Shown here piece by piece: positions 17,301 to 23,968 of a stretch of 64,000 nucleotides of DNA. The notes beneath the pieces were generated by a model. It had not been told where the DNA came from and searched no databases. It was given only the letters and a program-made list of their open reading frames with translations. The DNA comes from Microbacterium capsulatum (GTDB taxonomy: Bacteria > Actinomycetota > Actinomycetes > Actinomycetales > Microbacteriaceae), in assembly GCF_030865425.1 (NCBI RefSeq), contig NZ_JAVFCB010000001.1:235482-299481 (forward strand). Direction: 5' to 3'. Within the stretch, counting starts at the first letter, position 1. Each line of letters opens with the position of its first letter. The position numbers and the translations under genes were made by a program.

Positions 17301-18019
17301 TGGCGGGTCAGGCTGGAAGTACGAAGGCCGAGGGAGATTCGATCGACCGGCTAACCATGAGACTGCAGGACGACGCATCCGTGCAGGACCGCCTCATCCT
17401 TCTTGAGTGGGCGTTCCTCCCAGCGCTCAACGACCATCGACAGCTTGAGTTGCACCGCTCGATGGCGGCGTCGCCAGCACGTTTCGTCGAGGTGCTCGAG
17501 GCGCTCATGGGCCGACACGGCGAGCTCGCGTCGCGCGGCTGGACGGTTCTTCGATCATGGAGAACAATTCCCGGTGGGCAGGATTCGGGATCAATTGACG
17601 AGTCGGTACTCAGAGGTTGGTCCGACGAAGTGTCAACGCTCATCGCCGATTGGGACGACCAGAAGAAGGCGCTCGCCTGGGGGGCCGTCGGAGAGCTTTT
17701 GAGCCACGCAGGCAATGATCCGGGCGACGGCAAGTGGCCACCAACAGCAATCCGCCGGCTCGTCAACGACCTCCGCATTGAAGCGCTTGAGCAAGGCATA
17801 GGGCGCGGCATCTACAACGACCGAGGCGTGGGGTGGCGAAGCCTGGCTGGCGGCGTCGCCGAGCGCGAACTCGCCACAAAGTACCGAGAGCAAGCTGCTG
17901 CCCTAGCTGCCGACGATCGAACGGCCGCGCTTCTCAGACGTTTGGCTGACGGGTACGAGAGCAGTGCCCTTCAGGAGGATCAACGTGCTGAAGCCCGCCG
18001 TCGTGGACTCGGGATTTAG
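14315..18019 (+). CDS. giant (1,234-residue) protein with restriction-nuclease-like N-terminus
   Basis: The ATG at 14315 follows AAGGAGG by 4 bases. The frame is open from 14123, but only the later start has a ribosome site. Residues about 20-165 resemble a PD-(D/E)XK-type nuclease domain: GGFDLVV (Asp57), the VWETS strand (Glu77), and a displaced lysine in GKAESDYLKRT (Lys87). The strand also contains the VPKG and SVWE words I recall from large actinobacterial proteins of about 1,200 residues encoded alone in defence-type islands. The remaining 1,000 residues are helical and repeat-rich (LARRARDDADLPVRLL, ELLSHAGNDPGDGKW), without a Walker A motif that I can see. Cytosolic. A single-gene anti-phage role is inferred, not shown. 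Confidence 0.65.
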   Translation: MTWESISRDDILRWSIEAIDSDGVLPELIARLIVETGEEVVFLDAPAGTGVNTGGFDLVVEAHGESLYVPKGVSVWETSVQTGAQGKAESDYLKRTDGPLGMLRKDVHYRAVSTQKWTKRKEFDKHTNDGIWKSVRGLNVESLVSWLAIAPGTSAWMRSIMGIPIVGQIHWSAWWNRWLETTNVSLDAAVLLAGREELVDQIADHSASPGITSFGGDGLQWEAAVATFAAVAQRALDDDRSSTLAARLVIFEQEAAFVAALSSGRPLVALIPHASWLTAIPNNSLAHVLVFTHPAHMSSLEIPAIDSEGAAKALETQGVEFHRAYELGYLARRDITTLRRELAIQPALFTPSWAGRDLDARERRLALIARWNAGFEGDRLFVAALLGGEDADASGTWASILKNEGRPTAEFEAHRYLVSPTDTWRLLSRSITDEDLAAFESAVSTVLGTADPLAELDGTERIRAQMQGIRPRHSRDIADGIGMVLALMGADEDVAGAATKTSASAARVVRNALGLPAQPLEVSALVGRPFSLSLLAEAAPDAVLDYLDAVAAMPPEQIFTDSRERGVVTFGPSSPHLELVHAADVLSWSTAALPRVASVLLRLHAIDPGGSWSNRPLESLRKALSPATWNTSVPWDQRLAVVTELLDRDGGASWDAIASFVDDDGFGVIEPGPRYRKWGPRPTGITSEELADRRFELVSVLLPRTTSSDHAKAAIGWLPQLNSDGRTLVLGRLAQLLAGWSDAEKQAPYEALRSVIADHTEFDHADWSLPAEYLLRLRALLDDLTPTDPRRKNEWLFHTGYPRLIDFPRGEDWAAQTAEVQRLRVAAIDEIESGLGFESVLEFAEQLPDVSTLTWALASRGTPLGDTTLEALLGAGPARSRFALSYLARRARDDADLPVRLLVATPNLNAKTRAHLFQFLAIESAIEKLRQETEEVQAAFWAGFNPWSVQADAPTTEAIARTLVERGQAGLAVTTLDLQGEGVANEVIADALESLLAGQAGSTKAEGDSIDRLTMRLQDDASVQDRLILLEWAFLPALNDHRQLELHRSMAASPARFVEVLEALMGRHGELASRGWTVLRSWRTIPGGQDSGSIDESVLRGWSDEVSTLIADWDDQKKALAWGAVGELLSHAGNDPGDGKWPPTAIRRLVNDLRIEALEQGIGRGIYNDRGVGWRSLAGGVAERELATKYREQAAALAADDRTAALLRRLADGYESSALQEDQRAEARRRGLGI

Positions 18020-18491
18020 CACTTCATATCCTGAAGAGCAAGCATTTGGTATTGATGTCGGAGAGCCGGGCGCTGCTCCCTTGATTTCACAGAGCTGAAT
18101 CCTTGACCTGGTCACGACGCTCTCCGATGGGTCGCAGCCTCGGCAATCGCGGGCCGTCTCTCGAAGTATCTCTTGGGCCTTCTTTGGACCAGTCGATGAT
18201 GGGGACCAGAAGGGGACCAGAATCTTGCAAACCGTGCATCTCGTGACGTGATGCGCATGATCTGATCCACGGAACTATGCGGTTCTTGGCCAGATCCGAG
18301 TCATTGGGATGCCTGGGGGTCAAGGGGGCGATCGTGAGACGGACGTCGGGTATTCTTCGGGGTACTTTTCGTCCCCAGGGCGCGTATGAAGGCGTTTCAA
18401 CCGGTGGCAACGAGTATCATGAGGACAAGCAATCGGCTGATCTACTAGGGAATACGGTTCTCGCGCGGGTCAAGACGTATCGCCAGGAGCT
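18020..18491. other. gene-poor right margin of the island
   Basis: The 472 bases between the giant gene and the right attachment repeat contain no convincing coding frame and no integrase remnant that I can recognise. They hold an 11-bp tandem repeat (18201-18222). The composition is unlike the flanking core genes. Confidence 0.5.
18201..18222. repeat. tandem 11-bp direct repeat
   Basis: GGGGACCAGAA occurs twice head to tail, and a related GGACCAG lies at 18186-18192. Short direct repeats 270-300 bases inside an attachment site are where tyrosine-integrase arm-type sites are usually found. Protein-binding function is an inference. Confidence 0.5.
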
Positions 18492-18586
18492 TTCAGTTGT
18501 TCTTGGTTCGAGTCCAGGTACCCCAGTCAACAGAGAAGGCCCGGAAACACTGAGGAAAATCAGTGATCCGAGCCTCTGTCGTTCCC
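18492..18586. repeat. right attachment repeat (tRNA-Gln 3' remnant plus terminator)
   Basis: A direct copy of 8244-8338 with three mismatches. It includes the tRNA T-arm and acceptor 3' strand, but not the 5' half, so it is not a functional tRNA. The encoded CCA has become TCA, and one terminator-stem base has changed, weakening one G-C pair. Confidence 0.9.
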
Positions 18587-18700
18587 GGGTGGGGCGAGGG
18601 GCCAACCCCTCCGAAACCCCTCGGCAGAGGGAGAGGTCAAACCCTTCGAAGCCCCTCCGCCGTTCCGTGGGAAATGACTCCTCGCCTTCGTCTTCCCGGA

Positions 18701-19876
18701 TCAGTCCGTCAGCGGCCATCCCGTGTACGCCTCGGCGAGATAGGTGCGACCGGCGCGAGACTCCACGACCGACCGCAGCTCGCCGAGCCGGCGGAGGCGG
18801 TCGAACTCGGTGGCGTCCGGCGCGACGTGCAGCATGCTGGTCATCCACCAGGAGAAGTGCTGAGCCTTCCAGATGCGTCGCAGCACGGTTTCGGCGTAGT
18901 CGTCGATGAGACGGGGGTCGTTCTCGAGCAGCAGCGCGCGCAGCGCCCTCTCGAGGATCAGCACGTCGGCGATGGCGAGGTTCATGCCCTTGGCGCCGGT
19001 GGGCGGCACGGTGTGCGCCGCGTCGCCGACGAGGGCGACCCGGCCGCGGCGCAGATCGTGTGCCACGAAGCTGCGGAACCGCAGCACGTCCCGCTGGAAG
19101 ATCGGTCCTTCGATCAGATCCGCCCCGGGCACCCGTGACCGGAGCTCCGCCCAGATCCGCTCCTCGGACAACGACGCCGGGTCGACGGCGGGATCGCACT
19201 GGAAGTACATCCGCTGAACCGACGCACTCCGCTGGCTGATCAGCGCGAACCCACCGGGTGAGGTGCTGTAGATCAGTTCTGGTGCGCTGGGCGGCGCCTC
19301 GCACAGGATCCCGAACCAGGCGAACGGGTACTCGCGGAAGTACCCGCTTCTGGCGCCGCTCAACGCAGCGCGGGCGACGCTGTGCGAGCCGTCGGCCCCG
19401 ACGACGAAGTCGGCCTCGATCACCTGCTCGACGCCCGTCGTGTCGTGGACGACGACGCGCGGTGTCGCGGAATCCGGCTCTTCGATCCGTAGCGCGGTCA
19501 CCTCGAACCGCAGATCCTGCCCCTCGGCCAGACGCGTCGCGATCAGGTCGCGGAGCACCTCGTGCTGGGGGTACAGGAAGACGCTGCGGCCCACGAGGTC
19601 CGCGAAGTCGATGCGATGCCCTTCGCCATCGACGCGGAGCTCGATGCCGTCGTGGCGCAGCCCCTCCGTGAGCACGCGCGTCGACGCCCCCGACTCCACG
19701 AGCGCGTCCACCGTGCCGTGCTCGAGGATCCCTGCCCGGATCGTGTTCTCGACCGCGTCGCGGGAGCGGGCGTCGACGACGACCGATTCGATCCCCGCAC
19801 GGTGCAGCAGGTGCGAGAGGAACAGCCCAGCGGGGCCGGCACCGATGATGGCGACCCGGGTACGGATGGTGGACAT
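18701..19876 (-). CDS. pobA: 4-hydroxybenzoate 3-monooxygenase
   Basis: A 391-residue FAD monooxygenase that converts 4-hydroxybenzoate, O2 and NAD(P)H to protocatechuate. The three flavin motifs are present: GAGPAG (residues 12-17), the DG motif VGADGSHS, and the GD motif GDAAHTVPPTGAKGMNLAIAD. The length equals that of Pseudomonas PobA (394). The ATG at 19876 has AAGGAG nine bases upstream. It lies 65 bases downstream of the ModA-like gene, on the same strand, and feeds its product to the protocatechuate 4,5-cleavage enzymes encoded upstream. It sits just outside the island. Confidence 0.93.
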   Translation of the reverse strand: MSTIRTRVAIIGAGPAGLFLSHLLHRAGIESVVVDARSRDAVENTIRAGILEHGTVDALVESGASTRVLTEGLRHDGIELRVDGEGHRIDFADLVGRSVFLYPQHEVLRDLIATRLAEGQDLRFEVTALRIEEPDSATPRVVVHDTTGVEQVIEADFVVGADGSHSVARAALSGARSGYFREYPFAWFGILCEAPPSAPELIYSTSPGGFALISQRSASVQRMYFQCDPAVDPASLSEERIWAELRSRVPGADLIEGPIFQRDVLRFRSFVAHDLRRGRVALVGDAAHTVPPTGAKGMNLAIADVLILERALRALLLENDPRLIDDYAETVLRRIWKAQHFSWWMTSMLHVAPDATEFDRLRRLGELRSVVESRAGRTYLAEAYTGWPLTD

Positions 19877-19941
19877 GATGTCTCCTTGTCAGGGGGCGGG
19901 TGCAGAGGAGGGAGCGGACGCGGCCGAAGACCCTGCGGCGG

Positions 19942-20640
19942 TCAGACCGGGGTGAAGCTGTGGGTCGACGCGAGGGCTGCGGCCTCGGCGGAGGACAGGA
20001 ACGCGAGGAGGGCGCGGGCGCCCGGTGGATCGGTCGAGGTCGTCGTCACCGCGCCCGCGAACACGGTGTCGATCGCGGCGTCGTCGGGAAGGACGCCGAG
20101 GATGCGCACCCCGGGCTGCCCGACCAGCTCGCTGAGCTGTTGGAAGCCGATCTCGGCCTCACCATGGGCGAGCAGCGTCGCGACCGGCACCCCGGGGCGG
20201 GCCTGCACGAGACGGGGGCCGAGCTCCTCCGCAAGCCCCCACGCCGTGATCATGCGCACCAGCGCGGTGCCGCTCGGGCCTGTGGAGTACCCGATCCGGT
20301 CCACGGCGCGCAGGGCTGCGCGGAGTTCGTCGGCGTCGGCGAAGGCTGCGCCCTCGGGTCGGCCGGCGGACGCGACGCTCTCGGAGGGGACCGCGACGGC
20401 CACCTGCGACAGCACGAGGGGGGCCACGGTGCCCGCGACGATGTGGCCGTCCGCGGCGAGCCGCCTGAGGGCGTCGTCGGCGAGGATCACGAGATCGAAC
20501 GGCGCTCCTGCGGCCACCCGCTCGGCGGCGTCCACCCCGCCCACCGCGGTGAGTTCGACATGCGGGAGCCCCGCGTCGCCCGCCGCGGCGAACAGGTCGC
20601 CGAGCAGGTGCCGGGTGGCCATGGACGAGATCGCCTTCAT
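19942..20640 (-). CDS. ModA-like substrate-binding-fold protein without signal peptide
   Basis: A protein of 232 residues with the two-lobed periplasmic-binding fold of the molybdate-binding (ModA) type: AAGAPFDLVILADDALRRLAA, GYSTGPSGTALVRMI, LAHGEAEIGFQQLSEL. It starts MKAISSMATRHLL with no signal peptide or lipobox, and no ABC permease or ATPase is near, so it should be cytosolic and is probably not a transporter component. It is coupled to the aldo/keto reductase gene (ATGA overlap) and so belongs to the protocatechuate operon. A role in binding or tautomerising a pathway acid is possible; the operon lacks a recognisable 4-oxalomesaconate tautomerase. Confidence 0.7.
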   Translation of the reverse strand: MKAISSMATRHLLGDLFAAAGDAGLPHVELTAVGGVDAAERVAAGAPFDLVILADDALRRLAADGHIVAGTVAPLVLSQVAVAVPSESVASAGRPEGAAFADADELRAALRAVDRIGYSTGPSGTALVRMITAWGLAEELGPRLVQARPGVPVATLLAHGEAEIGFQQLSELVGQPGVRILGVLPDDAAIDTVFAGAVTTTSTDPPGARALLAFLSSAEAAALASTHSFTPV

Positions 20641-21611
20641 GCGGCGTCCTCGAAGGTCTCGGCATCGACCTCGGCCGCCGGGCCGTCCGCGTACCGGGGT
20701 CCGGAGACCGTGGCGGTGTCGATCAGTGTGCCTGCGCGGTCGAGCAGCGCCGCATCCACGGCGAGCCCGACGGCGGCCTGGTTCTCGCGCAGATGGTCGA
20801 TGCGGGTCGTACCGGGGATGGGCACCACGTGCTGCCCGCGGGAGAGCACCCACGCGAGAGCGAGTTGCGCCGGCGTGCAGCCGGCCTCGGCCGCGAGGTC
20901 TCGCCAGGCGGGCAGCAGGGCGGCGTTGACGGGCCAATGGTCGGGGCGGAACCGGGGCATCGCGCGGCGGATGTCGTTCGGCGCGAATGCATCCGGATCC
21001 TGCACGACGCCGCCCAGGAACCCGCGTGCGACGGGCGAGAACGCGACCAGGGCGATCCCTGCGGTGCGGGTGGCCTCGAGCATGCCGAGTTCGGGGTTGC
21101 GGCTCCACAGCGAATACTCGTTCTGCACGGCTGCGATGGGGGCGACGTCGAGCGCTTCGCGCAGCCGGGCGACCGACACCTCCGAGAGTCCGATCGCACC
21201 GATCTTGCCCGCTGTGACCAGCGCGGCCAGCGCGCCGACGCTCTCGCCGATCGGCACGGCACGGTCCCAGCGGTGCAGGTAGTAGAGATCGATGCGCTCC
21301 ACCCCGAGCCGGACGAGCGATGCGTCGACCTGCGCGCGAAGGGTCTCGGGCCGTCCGTCGATCCGCTTCACGCCGTCGACGATCGCCATGCCGCCCTTGC
21401 TGGCGAGCACGACCTCGTCGCGCCGTCCGCGGAGTGCGCGGCCGACGAGAGTCTCGTTCCGGCCGCCGCCGTACAGCGTCGCGGTGTCGAGCATTCCGAC
21501 CCCGTCATCGAGCGCGGCCCGCAGCAGCCGCAGGCCGTCCTCCTCCGCGGGCGGCGTGCCGTAGGCGTGGCTCAGCGACATGCAGCCGAGCCCGATACGC
21601 GGAAGGTTCAC
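20637..21611 (-). CDS. aldo/keto reductase
   Basis: A 324-residue NADPH-dependent oxidoreductase of the aldo/keto reductase (TIM-barrel) family. It shows the DTATLYGGGRNE segment with the catalytic Asp-Tyr, the VVLASKGG lysine strand, the IDLYYLHRWD His strand and the C-terminal VVPIPGTTRIDHLREN phosphate-binding loop. The GTG start overlaps the ligC stop (GTGA), and the stop overlaps the next start (ATGA), so it is tightly embedded in the protocatechuate operon. Its substrate is unknown; it may reduce or detoxify an aldehyde such as the ring-cleavage semialdehyde. Confidence 0.85.
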   Translation of the reverse strand: MNLPRIGLGCMSLSHAYGTPPAEEDGLRLLRAALDDGVGMLDTATLYGGGRNETLVGRALRGRRDEVVLASKGGMAIVDGVKRIDGRPETLRAQVDASLVRLGVERIDLYYLHRWDRAVPIGESVGALAALVTAGKIGAIGLSEVSVARLREALDVAPIAAVQNEYSLWSRNPELGMLEATRTAGIALVAFSPVARGFLGGVVQDPDAFAPNDIRRAMPRFRPDHWPVNAALLPAWRDLAAEAGCTPAQLALAWVLSRGQHVVPIPGTTRIDHLRENQAAVGLAVDAALLDRAGTLIDTATVSGPRYADGPAAEVDAETFEDAA

Positions 21612-22561
21612 GCGAGCTGCTCCTCCAGGGCTCCGAGGACTCGGTAGCAGTCGGAGACCAGCCGGAACGACGAGTTGGGCTCGCGTCCGTCGCGGATCGC
21701 GGAGATGAACTCCCGGTCCTGCAGTTCGATTCCGTTCATGCTGACGGCAACGTCCGACACGTCGATCTGCTCGTCCCGGCCGGTGTAGAGATCGTCGTAG
21801 CGGGCGAGATACGTCTCGGTATCCCCGATGTAGCGGAAGAACGTGCCGAACGGCCCGTCGTTGTTGAACGACAGCGAGAGCGTGCAGATCGCGCCTGTCT
21901 CGCTCTTGAGCTGGATCGACATGTCCATCGCGATGCCCAGTTGCGGATGGATCGGCCCCTGGATGGCGTTGGCCTGCACGATCCGTCCGGCCTGATATGC
22001 GAACAGATCGACCGTGTGCGCGGCGTGGTGCCAGAGCAGATGGTCGGTCCACGAGCGCGCCTCGCCCTTGGCGTTGGTGTTGCTGCGCCGGAAGAAGTAC
22101 GTCTGCACGTCCATCTGCTGCACGGCGAACTCGCCGGCCGCGATCCGGTTGTGCACGTACTGGTGCGACGGATTGAACCGGCGCGTGTGCCCGACCATCG
22201 CGACGCGGTTCGTCGCCTCCGCGACGGCCAGCGTCGCCTCCGCCTCGGGGAGGGAGTCCGCGAGCGGGATCTCCACCTGCACGTGCTTGCCTGCGGCGAG
22301 CACCGCCTGGGCCTGCGCGGCGTGCTGCTGGGTCGGCGTCGCCAGGATCACCGCATCCACGTCATCGCGTTCCAGCACCTCCTCCAGCCCGAGCACGGCG
22401 TGCGGCACGCCGTACTTCTCGGCGACGGCTCGGGTCGGCTCAGGCCGTGTTCCGCTGACGACGGTGACTTCGGCGTCGGGGATGTTCGCCAGGCCGTCGA
22501 GGTGCTTCATGCCGAAGGCGCCGGCGGCGCCGACGACGGCCACGCGGACAGGGTCGCTCAT
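21608..22561 (-). CDS. ligC: 4-carboxy-2-hydroxymuconate-6-semialdehyde dehydrogenase
   Basis: A Gfo/Idh/MocA-fold enzyme of 317 residues, equal in length to Sphingobium LigC. It oxidises the hemiacetal of the ring-cleavage semialdehyde to 2-pyrone-4,6-dicarboxylate with NADP. The N-terminal VVGAAGAFGMKHLDG nucleotide loop, the VQVEIPLADS segment and the LigC-like HTRRFNPSHQYVHN motif are visible. Placed between the dioxygenase and the aldo/keto reductase genes; it follows the dioxygenase stop by 21 bases, with a GGAGAAACC site before the ATG. Confidence 0.9.
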   Translation of the reverse strand: MSDPVRVAVVGAAGAFGMKHLDGLANIPDAEVTVVSGTRPEPTRAVAEKYGVPHAVLGLEEVLERDDVDAVILATPTQQHAAQAQAVLAAGKHVQVEIPLADSLPEAEATLAVAEATNRVAMVGHTRRFNPSHQYVHNRIAAGEFAVQQMDVQTYFFRRSNTNAKGEARSWTDHLLWHHAAHTVDLFAYQAGRIVQANAIQGPIHPQLGIAMDMSIQLKSETGAICTLSLSFNNDGPFGTFFRYIGDTETYLARYDDLYTGRDEQIDVSDVAVSMNGIELQDREFISAIRDGREPNSSFRLVSDCYRVLGALEEQLA

Positions 22562-22582
22562 GGTTTCTCCTGGATGTGGGGG

Positions 22583-23968
22583 TCAGGCCGTCGCGGGGAC
22601 GGGGCCGGCAACGGGGACTTCGGCCGGGTCCTCGGCCGTGGCGTCCTTCGGGACGGGGACGGGGTTGGTCAGCACCAGATGGCCGACCGCGGTGTTCGAG
22701 GCGGGCACGTGGTAGAACCGATGGTCGGTCTCGGGGGCGCCGCCCCCGAACTGATCGTCCATCGCGCCGCGGGCGATCAGCCAGTCGACGAGCTCGATGC
22801 CCTCGGATCCGGCCTCGTCGACGTACTCCATGTGCTGCCACTCGGTCAGGCCGAGGGGGTCCGCGATCAGGTGGTCCAGGAACGCGTTGTCCCACTCCTC
22901 GTTGATGAGACCCGCGCGGGGCCCCTGCAGCTGATGGCTCATGCCGCCGGTGCCCCAGATCTGCACGTTCAGCTCGGGGCCGTCCCACTTGTCCAGCGCT
23001 CGGCGCAGGGCGCGGCCCAGTTCGTAGCAGCGTCGTCCGGACGGAACCGGGTACTGCACGACGTTCACGGCGAGCGGGATGACCCGCACCGGCCACTCCT
23101 CGTCGGGCCCGAGCTCGCCGTAGACGAGCGAGAGCGGCACCGTCAGACCGTGGTCCACGACCATCTCGTTGACCAGCGTGAGATCGAAGTCGTCCTGGAT
23201 CACCGACTGCGCGATGTGCGCGGCGAGCTCCGGGTAGCCCTTGACGTCGGGCACCGGGCGCGGACCGTAGCCCTCGTCGGCGACGGGGTAGTCGGATCCG
23301 GTGCCGAGCACGAACGTCGGGATGATCGAGGAGTCGAACGCCGTCGCGTGGTCGTTGTAGACGAGGATCACCACGTCGGGCTTGTTCTCCTTGGCCCACG
23401 CCCTGGTCCACCGGTACCCGTCGAACACCTTCTTCCAGTACGGCTCCTCGGTCTTGCCGAGGTCCATCGCCGCGCCGATCGCGGGCACGTGCGAGGTGAA
23501 CAGCGCAGACGTGTACCGGGCCGGCGCGTTCTGGCGCATGGTCTCGGCCTTCTCGCCGGGCACCGGAGCCGTCCAGCCGTCGAGGTCCTTCAGGCGGTTG
23601 CCCTCGGGACGGCGCCCGCCGCCGACCATCATGTCGCGGTAGGCGGCCTCGCTCATGCCGGTCATGGATCCGGCCATCTGCTGGAAGCTCAGCCCGTGCG
23701 TGGCGCCGATCTTCGAGAGGAAGTAGATGTTGCCGCCCTCCTCGATGCAGGTGTTCAGATCGAGGTCGAGCACGGCCTGGCGCTGCCGGGGGTTCAGGGG
23801 CCACTCGTCGAGATAGGCCTCCTGGTCGGCGAGGAACCGCTCGCGGTTCTCCGGCTTCATGAGCGACATGCAGAACTGGTTGAGGTGGTAGCCCTTGCGG
23901 GCCTGCTCGGCGTCGAAGATCGTGGTGCCGGGGACATCCTTGTACGGCTTGTCGAGTGCCATGGTCAT
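22583..23968 (-). CDS. ligAB: protocatechuate 4,5-dioxygenase, fused alpha-beta subunits
   Basis: An extradiol ring-cleavage dioxygenase of 461 residues with both subunits in one chain. Residues 1-130 match the small alpha (LigA) subunit (RKGYHLNQFCMSLMKPENRER). Residues about 145-430 match the catalytic beta (LigB) subunit, with FTSHVPAIGAAMD, VYNDHATAFD and GTGGMSHQLQG, carrying the probable iron ligands. A fused enzyme (PcmA) is known in Arthrobacter keyseri. It converts protocatechuate to 4-carboxy-2-hydroxymuconate semialdehyde with Fe(II). The ATG overlaps the ligI stop (ATGA) and has GGAGC upstream. Gallate could also be a substrate. Confidence 0.92.
   Translation of the reverse strand: MTMALDKPYKDVPGTTIFDAEQARKGYHLNQFCMSLMKPENRERFLADQEAYLDEWPLNPRQRQAVLDLDLNTCIEEGGNIYFLSKIGATHGLSFQQMAGSMTGMSEAAYRDMMVGGGRRPEGNRLKDLDGWTAPVPGEKAETMRQNAPARYTSALFTSHVPAIGAAMDLGKTEEPYWKKVFDGYRWTRAWAKENKPDVVILVYNDHATAFDSSIIPTFVLGTGSDYPVADEGYGPRPVPDVKGYPELAAHIAQSVIQDDFDLTLVNEMVVDHGLTVPLSLVYGELGPDEEWPVRVIPLAVNVVQYPVPSGRRCYELGRALRRALDKWDGPELNVQIWGTGGMSHQLQGPRAGLINEEWDNAFLDHLIADPLGLTEWQHMEYVDEAGSEGIELVDWLIARGAMDDQFGGGAPETDHRFYHVPASNTAVGHLVLTNPVPVPKDATAEDPAEVPVAGPVPATA

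Larger units (their letters stand above)
8339..18586. mobile_element. tRNA-Gln-integrated genomic island, no integrase visible
   Basis: The 10.2-kb segment between the two 95-base repeats has clearly more A/T, shorter genes and looser gene packing than its surroundings. Cargo: GNAT acetyltransferase, a 447-residue wHTH-like protein, an HNH nuclease, a frameshifted HTH gene, two micro-proteins, a membrane protein, a frameshifted GIY-YIG gene, a HIRAN-domain protein and a 1,234-residue protein. I found no tyrosine or serine recombinase, no excisionase and no replication gene, so the island is immobile now or depends on an integrase supplied in trans. The cargo is typical of anti-phage islands, but no named defence system is recognised. 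Confidence 0.82.

Noticed and set aside
18087..18410. 107-codon minus-strand frame considered as an integrase C-terminus
   Set aside because: No R-H-R-Y catalytic residues or integrase-like strand order could be found, and composition is not coding-like.
18492..18586. Second tRNA-Gln gene
   Set aside because: Only the 3' half is present; there is no D-arm, no 5' acceptor strand, and the anticodon is outside the copy.
8207..18586. CRISPR array or cas genes in the island
   Set aside because: No regularly spaced repeats and no Cas motifs were seen; the only repeats are the attachment pair and one 11-bp tandem duplication.
18277..18909. 210-codon plus-strand frame spanning the right attachment repeat
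   Set aside because: It is translated tRNA and terminator sequence joined to antisense pobA; no start signal and no domain.
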